Below are positions 34,392 to 46,383 of a stretch of DNA of 64,000 nt, one piece after another. The stretch covers positions 616,001-680,000 of the forward strand of contig CAJHZI010000277.1 in NCBI GenBank assembly GCA_905160935.1, in the 5' to 3' direction. The translations under genes were made by a program, and so were the position numbers. This DNA is from Enchytraeus crypticus. Its lineage: Eukaryota; Annelida; Clitellata; Enchytraeida; Enchytraeidae. The notes under the pieces are model-generated. The model saw only the letters and a list, made by a program, of their open reading frames with translations. It had not been told where the DNA came from and ran no database searches. How positions within the stretch are numbered: the first letter of the stretch is position 1; every line of letters starts with the position of its first letter.

Positions 34392-34440
<49 letters not shown>
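34323..34440. repeat. (TA)n microsatellite
   Basis: TATATA tracts interrupted by CATGTACATACACAGTACA and ACACAGTA. Confidence 0.95.
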
Positions 34441-34441
<1 letters not shown>

Positions 34442-35090
34442 CTCAGTTTATCGATAATCTATTTGGTTCCCAAATATGTTTGCTACGGAATTTTATTTCT
34501 GTTTTGTTTGTATCACTTTCATTTTACTTTTCAGTTAGCTATCCAAATGTTTAAATAAAAAGCTACATAATTATAATAACTAAAACATTTAAACATTCAC
34601 AGTTACATATAATAAATAACCAATTCTACAAATTCAAAAGACTGGAGGAGTGTCGATATACCCTGATCTCGTGTTTCCGCTGCACCGTGTTCAGACAGAT
34701 AGCTCGCACACATATCTGCTCACAGAGTGAAGCGGAAAGAGAAATGGACAGAGGGATACGCAAGCGGTTGATTGATTGGCACACTGGAGAGTGTCGCTGC
34801 AAATATTTGCCGGACAAACGAGTCTGATTGCGACTTATTTCTGCTATCAACGTGAAAAATTGCTGCTTGAGAAGAACAGTATGTTCGAATGAAAAATATT
34901 TATTTATCTTCCGAATTTGAAATCTAATAAGAGAACATTTTGACTAGTCCTGGTTGTAGTTCTATCTGATTGGTACGCTAAATATACTAAGTTGAGTTCC
35001 ACCATAAGGTGGGAAAAATTCTTCAACTAGGAGGATTTTTTAATAATATGCGTGTTCATCAACGAGACGTTTTATTGCTTGACTAATATC
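34441..35090. other. No gene recognised
   Basis: The stretch 34626-34850 is somewhat GC-richer, with an open minus frame of 74 codons that I do not recognise. Confidence 0.5.
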
Positions 35091-35094
35091 AGTA

Positions 35095-35330
35095 GACTGT
35101 ATGTAGACAGTTAATAAATGTGATAAGAAATATAAAGAAAAAGCTGGATAGGACATGATATTAGGGGGATGGTTCGCTAAAGGATGTAATAGAAGGAAGA
35201 ATGCAAGGGAAAGGAGAAAAAAACCGAAACATGGGATGCTGGATGATCTGATAACAAATTCAAATAAAGAGACTAAATGGAAGGCTGATGATAGAATTGA
35301 CTGGAAGCGTTATATGCTACGGGCATAAAA
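35095..35330 (+). mobile_element. Diverged LINE 3' fragment, (GA)n family
   Basis: It contains ACAGTTAATAAATGTGATAA, AGCTGGATAGGACATGATAT and TAATAGAAGGAAGAATGCAA, which line up with the [17 protein letters not shown] and EGRMEGK coding region of better copies. The hairpin and GA tail are not preserved. Confidence 0.65.
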
Positions 35331-36229
35331 AGTCAAGTGCAGAATTACAGGAAAAACTGCGAAAACAGCGCAATATCAGTGACAAATTTAATGATACTGT
35401 GCTAGCAGAGCGTGTGAGTAAACGGTGCCATGTAAAGTCTCCAGTTCCTCTTGGAGTTGTATTGACTGACGAGCGCTATCTATTGACAAAACTGGAGTGG
35501 CTCGAGAAGGAATCGTAGCATTGTCCTCGAAAGAAGTGGCTACTTACTATTACAATTGGGGAGGTGTTTGTACAGTATAGTGGGGCGTGCGGTATACTTC
35601 AAAGAAGTTCCGTAGAGTTCTACACATTTGTCATATTCTAATCTTTATGAAAAGGTGCTTCTAACTTTTAAATATCAGTAGATTTGTATGGGATTGTTCT
35701 CTCTTAAAATATAACTTAAATAAAATATACAAAATAAAATATGAAATACACACTCAGAATCACTTCAGTTTCTGTTGTTCTGTTCTCTTGACCTGTATAT
35801 AGTTGTTTGATTTGATTTTATTGATAAATTAAGTGTAAGACCACGAGTTCCTAAGTTCCAGTGATAGTTGATATAAATATATAGTGGATGGAAAGTGCCC
35901 CCAAAAGAGGGAGATTTCAATTTCTTCCACATTTTATCTTGACTTTTTGATAAAGGGAATTATGCTCCTGCAGAACCCACCTCTGTCAGTGCGACAAAGC
36001 TTGTACTTCCAATTACACTCCACTGCCAACCACTGCGCTAAACATAAGTGACTGAATTACACAGAAATAATTACTTCCTCAAGAAATAATTCATCCAGCC
36101 AATTGTGCATGCAATGATGAAAACTAGCTGGAGATTTTTTTTACCTCAGATCGATAATGTTGATGAGAATCCGATTAGATAACAGTCTATAGCATATTCC
36201 ATTAACCGTTTACTGCGACTGTAGTAAGA
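35331..36229. other. No gene recognised
   Basis: A 76-codon frame at 35288-35518 overlaps the LINE relic end and has no recognisable domain. Confidence 0.5.
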
Positions 36230-36440
36230 GGCAACTAAGCAAGAACTGCGAAAGCAACGGGAATAGTAAACTATATTTTTCCCAACTTATAGGCAACATA
36301 ACGTATGGCTAAGGTATAGTCTATTATGCAGGGATTAACTAACTGTTGTGAGGAATACTCATTACGTAGCGTGAAAACTGACTCTGGGTATGAGTATGTG
36401 TATTGGACCTGCTACTTTGTATAGCAGAAGAGTCTGTAGA
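36230..36440 (+). repeat. Dispersed repeat family C, longer copy
   Basis: It holds the family order: TTTTTCCCAACTTATAGGC, an AGGGATTAACTAACTGTTGT region, a CATTACGTAGCGTGAAAACT region, then GGGTATGAGTATGTGTATTG and GGACCTGCTAC. It is one of the fuller copies; compare 54225-54400 in reverse. Confidence 0.6.
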
Positions 36441-37174
36441 ATATTTGCCTGATTTACAAGATATTACAGGTTCAATGCACATAAGGACCGTATAATAGAA
36501 TCCTTTGAAATAATTAAAAATAGACCTCATACTACTATTAGCAATCTACTAAAATTTCTCTTATCGCTTATTTGAAAGAACAAACTTAAAGGAAATAGCA
36601 TTTCTCTGTTCGTTAGGCTCCTATTCAGTATTCTTTAATTCTTTGAAAATTCCAATATGAAATAGCGACTCAATTGCTTTTCTTGATTGAATTCTGCCTG
36701 GTCGTTGGCCAGAGAGAGAGAGAGAGAGTAGGTAGATGCAGATATCCTATCGAAGTAAACACACGGAGAGTAATGTAATCTATAAATAGTACTTGCATGG
36801 ACTCGATTGTGTGGATCAATCCCTAGTCGATGCTTGTAGTGGAAGCTTGCATTGATAGACGATTTATCAATAACAGAACTTAGAATAGAGCTTGGGAATT
36901 GATTGATACTTCTTCGTCTTCATATAAATGTGTTTGTTTTCTTCTGCCTGAGTCCTTATGTTTAGTTGAATTTAGATCAATCTTATCGGGTTTCTCTAAA
37001 ACTGTATCTCTTGAATTTAATTCTTTTATTCCGAAATCTACAGCATTTGTCTATTGCAACTGCTAATATATTGCAGTAGCATGAACAAGTGACATTGTTG
37101 TGCTGGTAAACAATAGTAGTAGGTATCATAGCGATCATTGGTACTAATATAGCACTAATGGCCATCGGCTGCAT
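36441..37174. other. No gene recognised; short (GA)n
   Basis: A (GA)n run lies at about 36710-36729. The rest is unique AT-rich sequence. Confidence 0.5.
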
Positions 37175-37290
37175 AAAATCTTTTCTGAAGTGAGCATAGA
37201 GGTTGTTCTATGAAAGCAAACTCGGAGTATGAATATGTATCTTGAACCTACCACTTGACAGAATACTAGAGAGGGAGAGAGGTAGTACTA
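37175..37290 (+). repeat. Dispersed repeat family C with GA tail
   Basis: TGAGCATAGAGGTTGTTCTA, ATGAAAGCAAACTCGGAGTA, GAACCTACCACTTGACAG and ACTAGAGAGGGAGAG, in the same order as the other copies. It ends in the hairpin-like CTACCACTTGACAG plus GA-rich tail. Confidence 0.6.
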
Positions 37291-37504
37291 AATCGAGGAA
37301 CCCTCAATGAAACATTATTATAGAACCAATAGATATATATTTTAAGCAAGCTTTTGAGCCGTTTATATAAAGTATTAGTCTGGTAGATTTGATGATATCA
37401 ACAATAACGGGAGATTGTTGAATATGTGCTATAATTCTCGACGATGGAGAAATACTTCAGAATAACAACGTTTATTTCATATGTTCTGTACACTTATGTT
37501 CTGT

Positions 37505-37670
37505 ACCTCGTGGGTTCGAATCCCAGCCGCGCTGATCTGAGAGTAAAATCTCGGACATTCACTGGACTAGCAACACGGAAAATGGTCTAAATTGCCTAAC
37601 GGATATAACATGTGGTATTAAAAGTGAGAGATTCAACATAGTTGATCGTTTCACTATAATGCGTGTTATT
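37505..37670 (+). mobile_element. SINE family B, 5' truncated at the B box
   Basis: It begins at CTCGTGGGTTCGAATCCCAG (B box) and continues through GCGCTGATCTGAGAGTAAAA, CATTCACTGGACTAGC and TTCACTATAATGCGTG into an (ATT)n tail (TTATTATTATTATTAC). Confidence 0.75.
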
Positions 37671-39711
37671 ATTATTATTACTTAGTTGATAGAAAAAATT
37701 AAGAACTTAAATCATATTTGTCTTCACTGGGCGCTTCTTTAATAAATCAACAGATTTACTTGTATAGAACGATATGATTATTTTGAAATAATACTTGTGA
37801 CGGTAGCTCGAGTAAATCGAATAGTCTTGAAGAAAACAGAACAGATTTTGACAATGATTTTAATATTGAGCACACTATGAAATATAGAGTAGTTACTATA
37901 AATTATTTCAGATATCTAAGTTTCAGTATAGACCAAATACAGAAACGAAACCTAATAGCCACGATTCTTTAAGTGCAACTAATGTTTCTATTTACAGATA
38001 GCAATGAACTTTCGAGTTGAACAGGATCTACCACAGAAGCTAAATATTGCATAACCTAAATAAAGTAGAATACTTGTGTTACTTGCTTTTCGAAATCCAG
38101 GTTAGTTTCATTCACTGATTGCAACTTATGAGGTCTCGAATACAAGGGCAAGAACTGATTTGCTACAGCGGAATAAGTGAAACTCTGCAGTAGGACTTCA
38201 TAATGCCATCTGAATTTTTCCAGTTTGCTAGACTATATCATCTACGGTTGCTTCCAATCGAAATAACTGCCATAAGATATTGCATCCACAAATTTTAAAA
38301 TGTAATCTATATCGATGTACATTAACACCATTTGTGAGTTTATAATTATAGTCGATCTAGTATGCATTTAAAAATTAAAGACGATATTTCAAACTTAAAA
38401 CTAATCTAAAATCTGTCTAGTTTTTCGTGATAGAAACGAAAGACAAATTGCGAACACCAGATCAGAGAAAAAGAATGCTATAGAAATGTCTGAAACTAGA
38501 AGGATGCTGTTCAAGATGGAAGTTGTGCTCTAGAAATAAAGTAAATGCAGTTGAGGCTCTAAATTCCCATCAGTTTGAGGGGATATAAAATCCTATCTTT
38601 AATTCGAACTGGAATTCAGAATTTGGAATTCAGAATGGCCGATATAACGTTCCCATTTGAGTGTATTCTCTTCAATTTAAATCACGACTTAAATGAGAGG
38701 CGATAATCCTCATTTCAATATAATAATTGATCTCAAATTACGCAAATAAGTTTAGAAGTAAGGAGGTTTCGCTCCTTAGTTCCTATAAGAGATCCTGGAG
38801 TTACAGGATACACGGAGTTAGGGATGGCAAGGACATTTATTGATTCCGAGCTCCTCTGGGATTCCATTCGTAGTTCTCATGTCACGTGGTGAGGTCACGT
38901 GATGTCATCACTCACTAATACACTCAACTCTACCGCTGTATATTTAGAGATGTCTATGAGAATATAAGAATTTATATTTCTGTTTAATTAAATATATCTG
39001 CAACGATTGGACATTCATCTTCATCAAAGTTTATTGCAGTTATTTAATTATTTTTATAGTACACTAACTTGCTAGCTTATATTTAGTTGAGTCTAAAAAC
39101 GACTGTCAGCAATGGTCGTCTGCTTGTGCTTTCAAAGCATCAGTAGGTGTCGACGAACGCATTCTTTTCATTGAGAGTGAAACTCGTTCATTGAGTGGAA
39201 AATACTTCGGATAACTTGTGAAAGGCTGAAGATATTCAACGGATATGGATTCACTATACATCGGACTGTCACGGAATTATGAAGCCGATGATTTTTGGAG
39301 ATAGTGATTTTTAACTGGCAGGGTGTAAATTATAGCAATACTTGAGACTGAAGCCTCCAATCAAATATCTTCAGAAAGTTCTCTCGTGTCCGGATTCGTT
39401 GAATAGTTTGCGAATTCTGTACCGATATACTCTAATTTAGGAATTTACACCGAATTTGGCCTTCGTTTTGCTCATCAGCTTGGATTTGTTTCAATATTGC
39501 TTGATATTGTCATGGACGTCGTTGGAACTCTAAGTGTTGTTATGCTTATTCAATATAGTAAAGATTTTGTAGTAATAATTTTATTCAGATCGGATTGGAA
39601 TTACTAGTAACGTCATATGACAACAATTTTTTTTTTTTTTTTTAAGCAAAATTAAAACAAAATTTCAATTTGTATTATATTTGCGAATATTTCCCTTTTG
39701 ATATGCATGAA
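37671..39711. other. No gene recognised (2 kb)
   Basis: Unique AT-rich sequence with a T14-16 run at about 39630. Confidence 0.5.
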
Positions 39712-39905
39712 TCGAAAGAGGGGGAAGGTCTATTATTAGAGGACATAGAAGGTAGAATGAAAGAAAAAAGAGGCAGGGGCAAGCCGAGATTAGTTATTTA
39801 AACACCCACGCATGTGTGGAAATGAAGAGGAAAGCGGAAGACAGAGAAGAGTGGAGGCAATATATTCCATGGACCTGCCAGTAGACAATGCACTAAGAGG
39901 GATAT
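39712..39905 (+). mobile_element. LINE 3' end, (GA)n family
   Basis: The plus strand keeps the EDIEGRMKEKRGRGKPRL and EMKRKAEDREEWRQYIPW equivalents and the terminus CCTGCCAGTAGACAATGCAC. The GA tail is short (TAAGAGGGATA). Confidence 0.75.
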
Positions 39906-41280
39906 GCTTGAATCTCAACGTCTAGAATAACTATTCAGAAGTATCTGAGATGAAAGTGCTAACTATAAGTCCACTAAGTCCTTTCATACCAAGCTTAATT
40001 GCTAAATCAAAGTTTAACGTAAGTATCCTATCGCGAACGCATTTCATCAAGCACCGAATTGCAGTTCAATCCTGTATCTGCTGATCCGCAAAAGGACACA
40101 CAGCCGATGATCTACCGGCTCAATCCTATGGATTCAGCACACTTTTACAATACAAGATTCACGATGTTTGTTCCTTGTTAGAATAGCAAGCCCCTTCCTA
40201 TCACCGTGCACATACACGTACGTGCTCTAATTACCGAGGCGGTCGTAACGACTTTGTGAGAAAATGAATTAAGGTAATTCCCGTGTTCTGCTTCATCATT
40301 TTTTCTCGATTTGGTTTGACTCAGGTTTCTGTCGCAAAAGTAGAGCATTACTTCGGGTCATCCATGGGTCAAATGGTGATTTAGTCGCATTTTTCTTTAA
40401 AAAATTTAAGTTTTAAAATGATACACATGTTTCAGTCGGAAGTCAGGCTTCAGTCGTTTCTTTTTGATTTGGCATTAATTAAAGTGTGCATTAAATTTAA
40501 AGCTGAGTATTGGGCACATCGAAAAATGAGTCGACTCACTGTAAAATTGAAATATTTTGATTTCAGATTTGAACAGGGTGTGTTCTACATGTATTATATT
40601 CTGTACCTCAAGCTACTATTTCAGCCCTCTATTATCTCATGGAAAATACTTGCTAGCTGTTTGCATTGCATTGCATTGTTTATTTAGTACATTGTATTGG
40701 AATTGACACTACATTACGGCAATATTAAATTAATACACTCTTACGTCATTACCCTATTACTTTTTTACTGATTACATTATGTTAAAAGATACCAAGAGAG
40801 CACTCATTTACATTAGTAAAGTATTTATTTAGTATTTTTGATTTTTACGATGTATTTGGCTCAACAACAAAGGAACAAATTAATATTCATGTATTCACTT
40901 CTCCATGACACTTATGTATATCACACTGACCACAACTGACAGTATTTTACTGAAAAGAAATAAGTTACATTTAATGTCTCGCCTCCAATACTTGGCAAGC
41001 TGGTGAAACCCGATAACGCCTTGAACAACAGCCTGAAATATTTTTTATGTCAACCGTAACGACATACATCATTTCTCACTATGAATTCCCACAACGTTTT
41101 GTAAAACTGGACAGATTTTATATGAGCAGTAGTGTCTAGTTGACGAGGATAAAGACCATCTAAAGCCCAGGACTGTGTGGGGAGGGCTGCAGAAAAAACT
41201 GGGCTGTGTCCTTAACGACATAAATTTCTTAAAATATGCTTCTGTAGCGTGAATGTGCCATTGCATAAAAGCATAACACC
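39906..41280. other. No gene recognised
   Basis: Unique sequence. A short TTGCATTGCATTGCATTG repeat is at 40660-40680. Frame 40418-40687 (89 codons) is not recognised. Confidence 0.5.
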
Positions 41281-41410
41281 TAAAGCTAATATTAACGTCA
41301 GTTTCTTCACTAGAAAGCGATGTCAGTGACGGGCGAACCCAGGATTTTAACCCAGCACATACTGATCCGCGGTCGAATATTTAATCGACATTGTCACTGG
41401 CTCCAACCAC
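41281..41410 (-). mobile_element. tRNA-derived SINE, family A
   Basis: The minus strand shows GGAGCCAGTGACAATGTCGA, TATTCGACCGCGGATCAGTA, the diverged B box GGTTAAAATCC, CGTCACTGACATCGCTTTC and GAAACTGACGTTAATATTAG. Confidence 0.78.
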
Positions 41411-44280
41411 AATAATGATATTATTAAGGAAAAGCTAACTGAAGGTGTCTTACTTAGTTATAATATATGCTTAAAAAGCATTAAATTCTTATACATTTTA
41501 ATAGCAAAGCTTTTATTTAATATACAGTAAATAGAAATGAGACTGATGCAATTTACGACTTAATTAATTTATAGATCTGTTTCATGCAATACAGCAAAAG
41601 CTAGATGGTGTACTTTGCATATAGACCATAATTTATCCAATTTATTAGAAAAGCTGAGACAAGAGGAATAAAACGCTGTCCTATTTAGCTTTATAAGCCG
41701 TATCTTGTAACTGTATTGGCACTTTCCCTCGCAAGCTAAAACCCCATCTCTTTCCCCCAAAGGTCTAAATTTTGACCCGCTTGCCTTGGATCTTGGACTT
41801 GCATTGTTTTGGTCTCGCTTTCTCTTCTGGTCTCTGTGTACTCAGTCGTCATCGTGTGGTGCTTTGGCGCCTGTTTGTGTACAGTCTGCAAGAGACGTCC
41901 CTGACAATGCCTTATGGCGAGGAACCGGATTTTAAATTCTTATTGATTTTTGACCGATTGATTGATAAGCAGGATTAGCTTTACACATGGGGACATATTG
42001 AAGAAATGTTAGTTCCACGGTTTGTGGAATGCGAGTATTCGGCTATTCCTGAAGGTCCGGCACGTACGGCTATTGATTGACTGTAGGTGTATGTCTCGCC
42101 CTGAGATACGTATTTATAGGCGGCTCGAGTTCAATTCGCATCTCGGGAATAACGTCTTTTATAGCTTAGCTTCGTAACTGACCCTCTTCATCGGCCAGTG
42201 GTAGCTATTCGGCTGAAGTCTGAAGGCCTACGGTCTCGCAGTGGAAAAACATTAACAAAAAGCTTTCTTGAGCTACTGGAAATTATATGGTTCAAAATAT
42301 TCAGTTTTAAGAAATAAAAAATCTTCACCGTTACGCTGAATTGTTTTAGGATATGCTTAAAGAGATTGACAAAGAAATGCATAGAGTAATTATATAAGAT
42401 TTTATTCATTTCATTAATTCATAGATTCAAAGAATGCTTTTAGAGGAGAGAGAAGGGGAGCGGACGGTGAGAATTAATGAGAAAGAAATTAATCTATAAA
42501 ATATTTTAATCCGTTAACGAATAACAAGATTTGATTTGACTTTAAGATGTGATATTAGATTGGATTAGGTTTAAGTCCATAAATGAGGTTTCTATTCCGT
42601 CTCTACTTGATCAATCTTGTTTAATTACCGCTCAGGAAATATCTTGTTCGCAAATTACCATCGCAAATTTCTTTATACTAAGCTAATGTAAATCGATACT
42701 CACCTGAAATATTAAATCTAACGTTACAATATTGAGCTCTAATTAGCAGCAACTTGGTGGTTTTTGATTATTATCATACAAGTAGTTTTTCCTTTAGTTT
42801 TCTGGATTAAGGAGAACAACTGAAATTAAGTATGTAAGCGCTGAAAGAGATAACTAAATAGAAGCTGTTAAGATTACATCATAAGCAACTTGCTTATAAA
42901 ATTTAGGGCCTATTTAAATTTTTTTACATTAGTATGAAGGAAATAAATATGTTGATGGATAGACAAAATTGATTTTAGCATTTTTATATCAGAGTTTTAT
43001 TTGTAATAGGAACCTCGAACCTGCCAGTTGACGGCACGGTGACACAGTTAAGTGTATTAAATGTTTGGCTTTAAAAATTATTTTAAAATAAATTTGGGTT
43101 TTAAATTTCATCACACCAGAACAGCATTTGAGAAATTTCCGGATCAAGTGACACGATGGATAAATTGATGATAATTGATAACTAATTGATTGATCTCACA
43201 GATAGCTTATATAATTTTGTGACAAAGTTTGACTGTCGTTATATATACCGTAATATATAATATATATATCTGTAACTATTTCGAACGATGACAAGTTGTA
43301 TAATATAAATTGAATTAAGTTAGAAAATATTTCAGTGATTAATTAGTAAAATTGTAAGCAACCAATGAAGTTTCTTTCTGTGTAATGCGTGAATATTAAC
43401 TATCTAGTAAGATAGTTAATATTTTAATATTCTAACTGAATAATTTACCAACTCAACACAATGATAATTAAAGACTTGACCATCATACGTCTTCAATTAT
43501 TATCAATTCATGAAGACTATTTACATCCTCCACACTGAGCGTGATATCATAATCACTAGAATAAACTGCCTATAGCTTGGTTGTTCTTGTCTGACTTTCT
43601 GAATATAAATTCAGTCGCCTTATCACGTGCAGTCATTGAATGGTCTACTATCAAGCCACCAAGATTCATTCAGCATGATATTCATAGCACATTTCAGCTG
43701 CAGTATACAATTGTATGCAGACTGGTTGGGATATAGCAAGAGTAATGAAGGAAAGCAGGCCCGGGTTATTGGGTGTTAGATGGAGCTGATCGATGGTTAT
43801 TATCGATAAATCCCGCTTACAGCTAACCTGGTCTTACTCGCCGATACTCGCCAGCATTTGCATCTTTTATTATACGACTGTTTTCAATCTCGGTAAGCTT
43901 CGTAATTCTGTAGTAGCTTTACATGCAGGACCACAGTGGATTATTTTGAAATGATATTTCTGTGGAGATAGTTTACTCCTGTTTACTCCGGTCTTCGAGG
44001 CTGCTTTGCATTTTACTTTTTTTCTCCCGAGTAATTTTCTTTAAAGTTTTGACGTAAAATTCGTAAATTTAAAGTTGACCCTGATATATGAGTAATCAAT
44101 TGACTCTGTGATCTCTATTATAAATACCTGATATCGTTGTATACTATGAATACATTGAATCTCTGAATTCTACGAAAAGATGGGATATCTAAATTCTTTA
44201 AATACCCGGGATGTCTGAAATCAACGAATGCAACAGATCGCTGAATTTAAAGAGAATATCCCATCCGTTCCATCATAAGT
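41411..44280. other. No gene recognised; possible family C remnant near 43010
   Basis: AT-rich unique sequence. GAACCTGCCAGTTGACGGCA at about 43016-43035 matches the hairpin-like end seen in family C and the (GA)n LINE, but no GA tail remains. Frame 41772-41978 (68 codons) is not recognised. Confidence 0.45.
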
Positions 44281-44512
44281 CCTCTGAATGTCTTAATAGC
44301 GTAGGGGTAACGTCATAAAGTTTTGAATGACAGATCCTGAGGTGAATTGAACCCTCGCGGGTTCGAATCCCAGCGGCGCTGATCTGAGAGTAAAATCTGG
44401 GACATTCACTGGACTGGTTACACGGAAAATGGAATAAATTACCTAACGGTTTAAACATATTGTATTAAAAAGTGATAGATATCAACTTGATCATTTCACT
44501 ATAATGCGTGTT
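44281..44512 (+). mobile_element. tRNA-derived SINE, family B, complete-looking copy
   Basis: The A-box region TAGCGTAGGGGTAACGTCAT and the B box GGGTTCGAATCCCAG are at tRNA-like spacing but with a long insert between them (about 50 bp). The body GCGCTGATCTGAGAGTAAAA, CATTCACTGGACTGG and ATTACCTAACGG follows, ending near CACTATAATGCGTG. It is the best copy of this family here. Confidence 0.8.
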
Positions 44513-44539
44513 TACTATTTACTCTTCTCTTGACGTATA

Positions 44540-44685
44540 TTTAGCCGGAGCCAGCAGCCTATAGCCTTTAGTTAATTTAAACGTCAGTCTTTGCTCGAGG
44601 ACCTGCCAGTGACGAAGAGAGCCTGAATTTCTGGAACCCTGTACTTACTGATCTACTGTCGAACAACTTTGTTAGCAATCAAACG
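44540..44685 (-). mobile_element. SINE family A, decayed copy
   Basis: The minus strand has the AAGTTGTTCGACAGTAGATC region, a B-box-like GGTTCCAGAAATTC, GTCACTGGCAGGTCCTCGAG and ACTGACGTTTAAATTAAC. More diverged than other copies. Confidence 0.6.
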
Positions 44686-44739
44686 TCATCTTTCCTGCCA
44701 TAGGAAAGAAGAGTTTGCAGTATACTAAAGCAAAAAATA

Positions 44740-44741
44740 TA

Positions 44742-44785
<44 letters not shown>
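44740..44785. repeat. (TA)n microsatellite
   Basis: Pure TA tract. Confidence 0.95.
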
Positions 44786-44787
<2 letters not shown>

Positions 44788-45174
44788 AATTACGAGAAAC
44801 AAAAACATATATTTATAACTAAGTATAAATATTATATATATAATATTATATATTATATTAATTAATACTTATATGACATAAACGCGCACTGAGGCAAACC
44901 GATCGAAGACTCTGGACGTAGAAGATGGTAGAAGTCAATACATTTACTGTAAACGGCTCCATTCCCTTTCTAATAAATTAAATTACTGTAGTATGGCGCC
45001 ACTTTAAAAATGCTAATCAACACTTCAAGATTACAATTTCAAGATGCAGAATTACATAAGTCACGTCATCTCTACAATTACTACTCCAACTTCCAAAACT
45101 CGCTATCGTTACATTTCTCTATCTTTCATTCCCTCTTCCTTCGTATTTCCTTCTGTCTATCATTTTTTTCTATC
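44786..45174. other. No gene recognised
   Basis: AT-rich unique sequence leading into the (TC)n tract. Confidence 0.5.
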
Positions 45175-45183
45175 ATTCTCTCT

Positions 45184-45233
<50 letters not shown>
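45175..45233. repeat. (TC)n microsatellite
   Basis: Long CT repeat. The hairpin terminus seen at LINE ends is not present beside it, so it is called as a plain microsatellite. Confidence 0.9.
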
Positions 45234-45642
45234 GTTCTGAGTTGCTAGCACAGAAGAAGAGGGGAAATGTCTGGCCAATCATGCGTGAAATAATCCATAG
45301 CGCTTCGTCTTGTCTGCTTCGGTGTTACAACCTTTCAAAATCCTAGAGCCTGTCTCTTATTCACCCCTTTCTTATTTCCCGTTCGTTTTTCGATTGGCGT
45401 TGTGTCGATGATAATTCAATGGTTTATATTTTTGTTACTATCACTACTTATTATTTTTACTTAATATTACCTATTATGAATTATGGGCACAATAATATTC
45501 TGCTACTACATTATATACAATATTATATTGCTAGTGCAGCACTATTAGGATAAACCCAGTCTATGGAGAATTGTATCGACAATAGTGAATAGACGCTGTG
45601 ATGAGGATATTGCGTAGAGTTTTATAAATATAGTTTAGTTTT

Positions 45643-45740
45643 TAAAAGCTAATGTTAGCGTCAGTTTCCTCACTCGAAAGCAATGTCAGTGACGGGATTA
45701 ATTTTAAGATTGGCTACTGATCGGCGCAGTTGCCACTCGA
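45643..45740 (-). mobile_element. SINE family A, truncated copy
   Basis: The minus strand retains CCCGTCACTGACATTGCTTT, GAGTGAGGAAACTGACGCTA and ACATTAGC. The tRNA-like head is mostly lost. Confidence 0.7.
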
Positions 45741-46138
45741 TTTGACATTAGATTCGAATTCACTGTTCTCTTGAAATATACGACGACCTGAAGTTGAATT
45801 TGTAGCGATATACAATTTAAAAAGTAGAGATCTCCCTAACGTTCTAAACGAATGAGAAAGCGTTTATTATACTACTAGGGTTTTTGTTGCTTTTTTAATC
45901 CTTAGAATAGAATTGGCAATTGACAAGGTACAATGGCTACTATATATAGATTTAAGCGTGCAAAGCAAATAAGAGAGACATATGTTTATTTTGTTCATAT
46001 ATCACACAGCACTGCAGTCAACATATTTCGAATAACATAAATTTATAAATAAAATAAATTTCCTTCAGGGAAATTCCGTTTTGCCGACATATTGTTAATA
46101 TAACAGTGGAAGCTCATCACTCTATATCGCTGTTGTAG

Positions 46139-46383
46139 ACTCTGGCAATGCTGTCTCCCGGAGATCAGCGCTGGATGTTGTCATGGACGAGCCGCCCCGA
46201 ATGTCCGAGGAGAAGAAGCTGATCAAGCAGCTGCTGGACGGATACGAGAAGACTGGACGTGTGGGACGTCCGGTGCTCAACACGTCCGAGACAATAGTAG
46301 TCAAGTACGGACTGGCTCTCATTCAAATACTCTCTCTGGATGAGAAGAACCAAGTCCTCTCCACCAACGTGTGGAGTCGATAT
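46139..46383 (+). CDS. nAChR-like exon: N-terminal helix to loop D
   Basis: It starts after the acceptor ...CGCTGTTGTAG, two bases into a codon. It encodes the pre-helix region, the N-terminal helix [18 protein letters not shown], the conserved RPVLN, beta-1 and beta-2, and loop D up to NVWSRY. The donor is TAT|GTAAGA. The internal ATG at 46183 is not the likely start, because the frame stays open to the acceptor and no signal peptide would be present. Confidence 0.88.

Noticed and set aside
34626-34850. 74-codon minus frame in a GC-richer patch
   Set aside because: No recognised domain and no splice context; composition alone is not enough.
45010-45346. Ser/Leu-rich frames as the receptor signal-peptide exon
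   Set aside because: The hydrophobic runs come from the (TC)n tract, and no donor in the needed phase was found before the 46139 acceptor.
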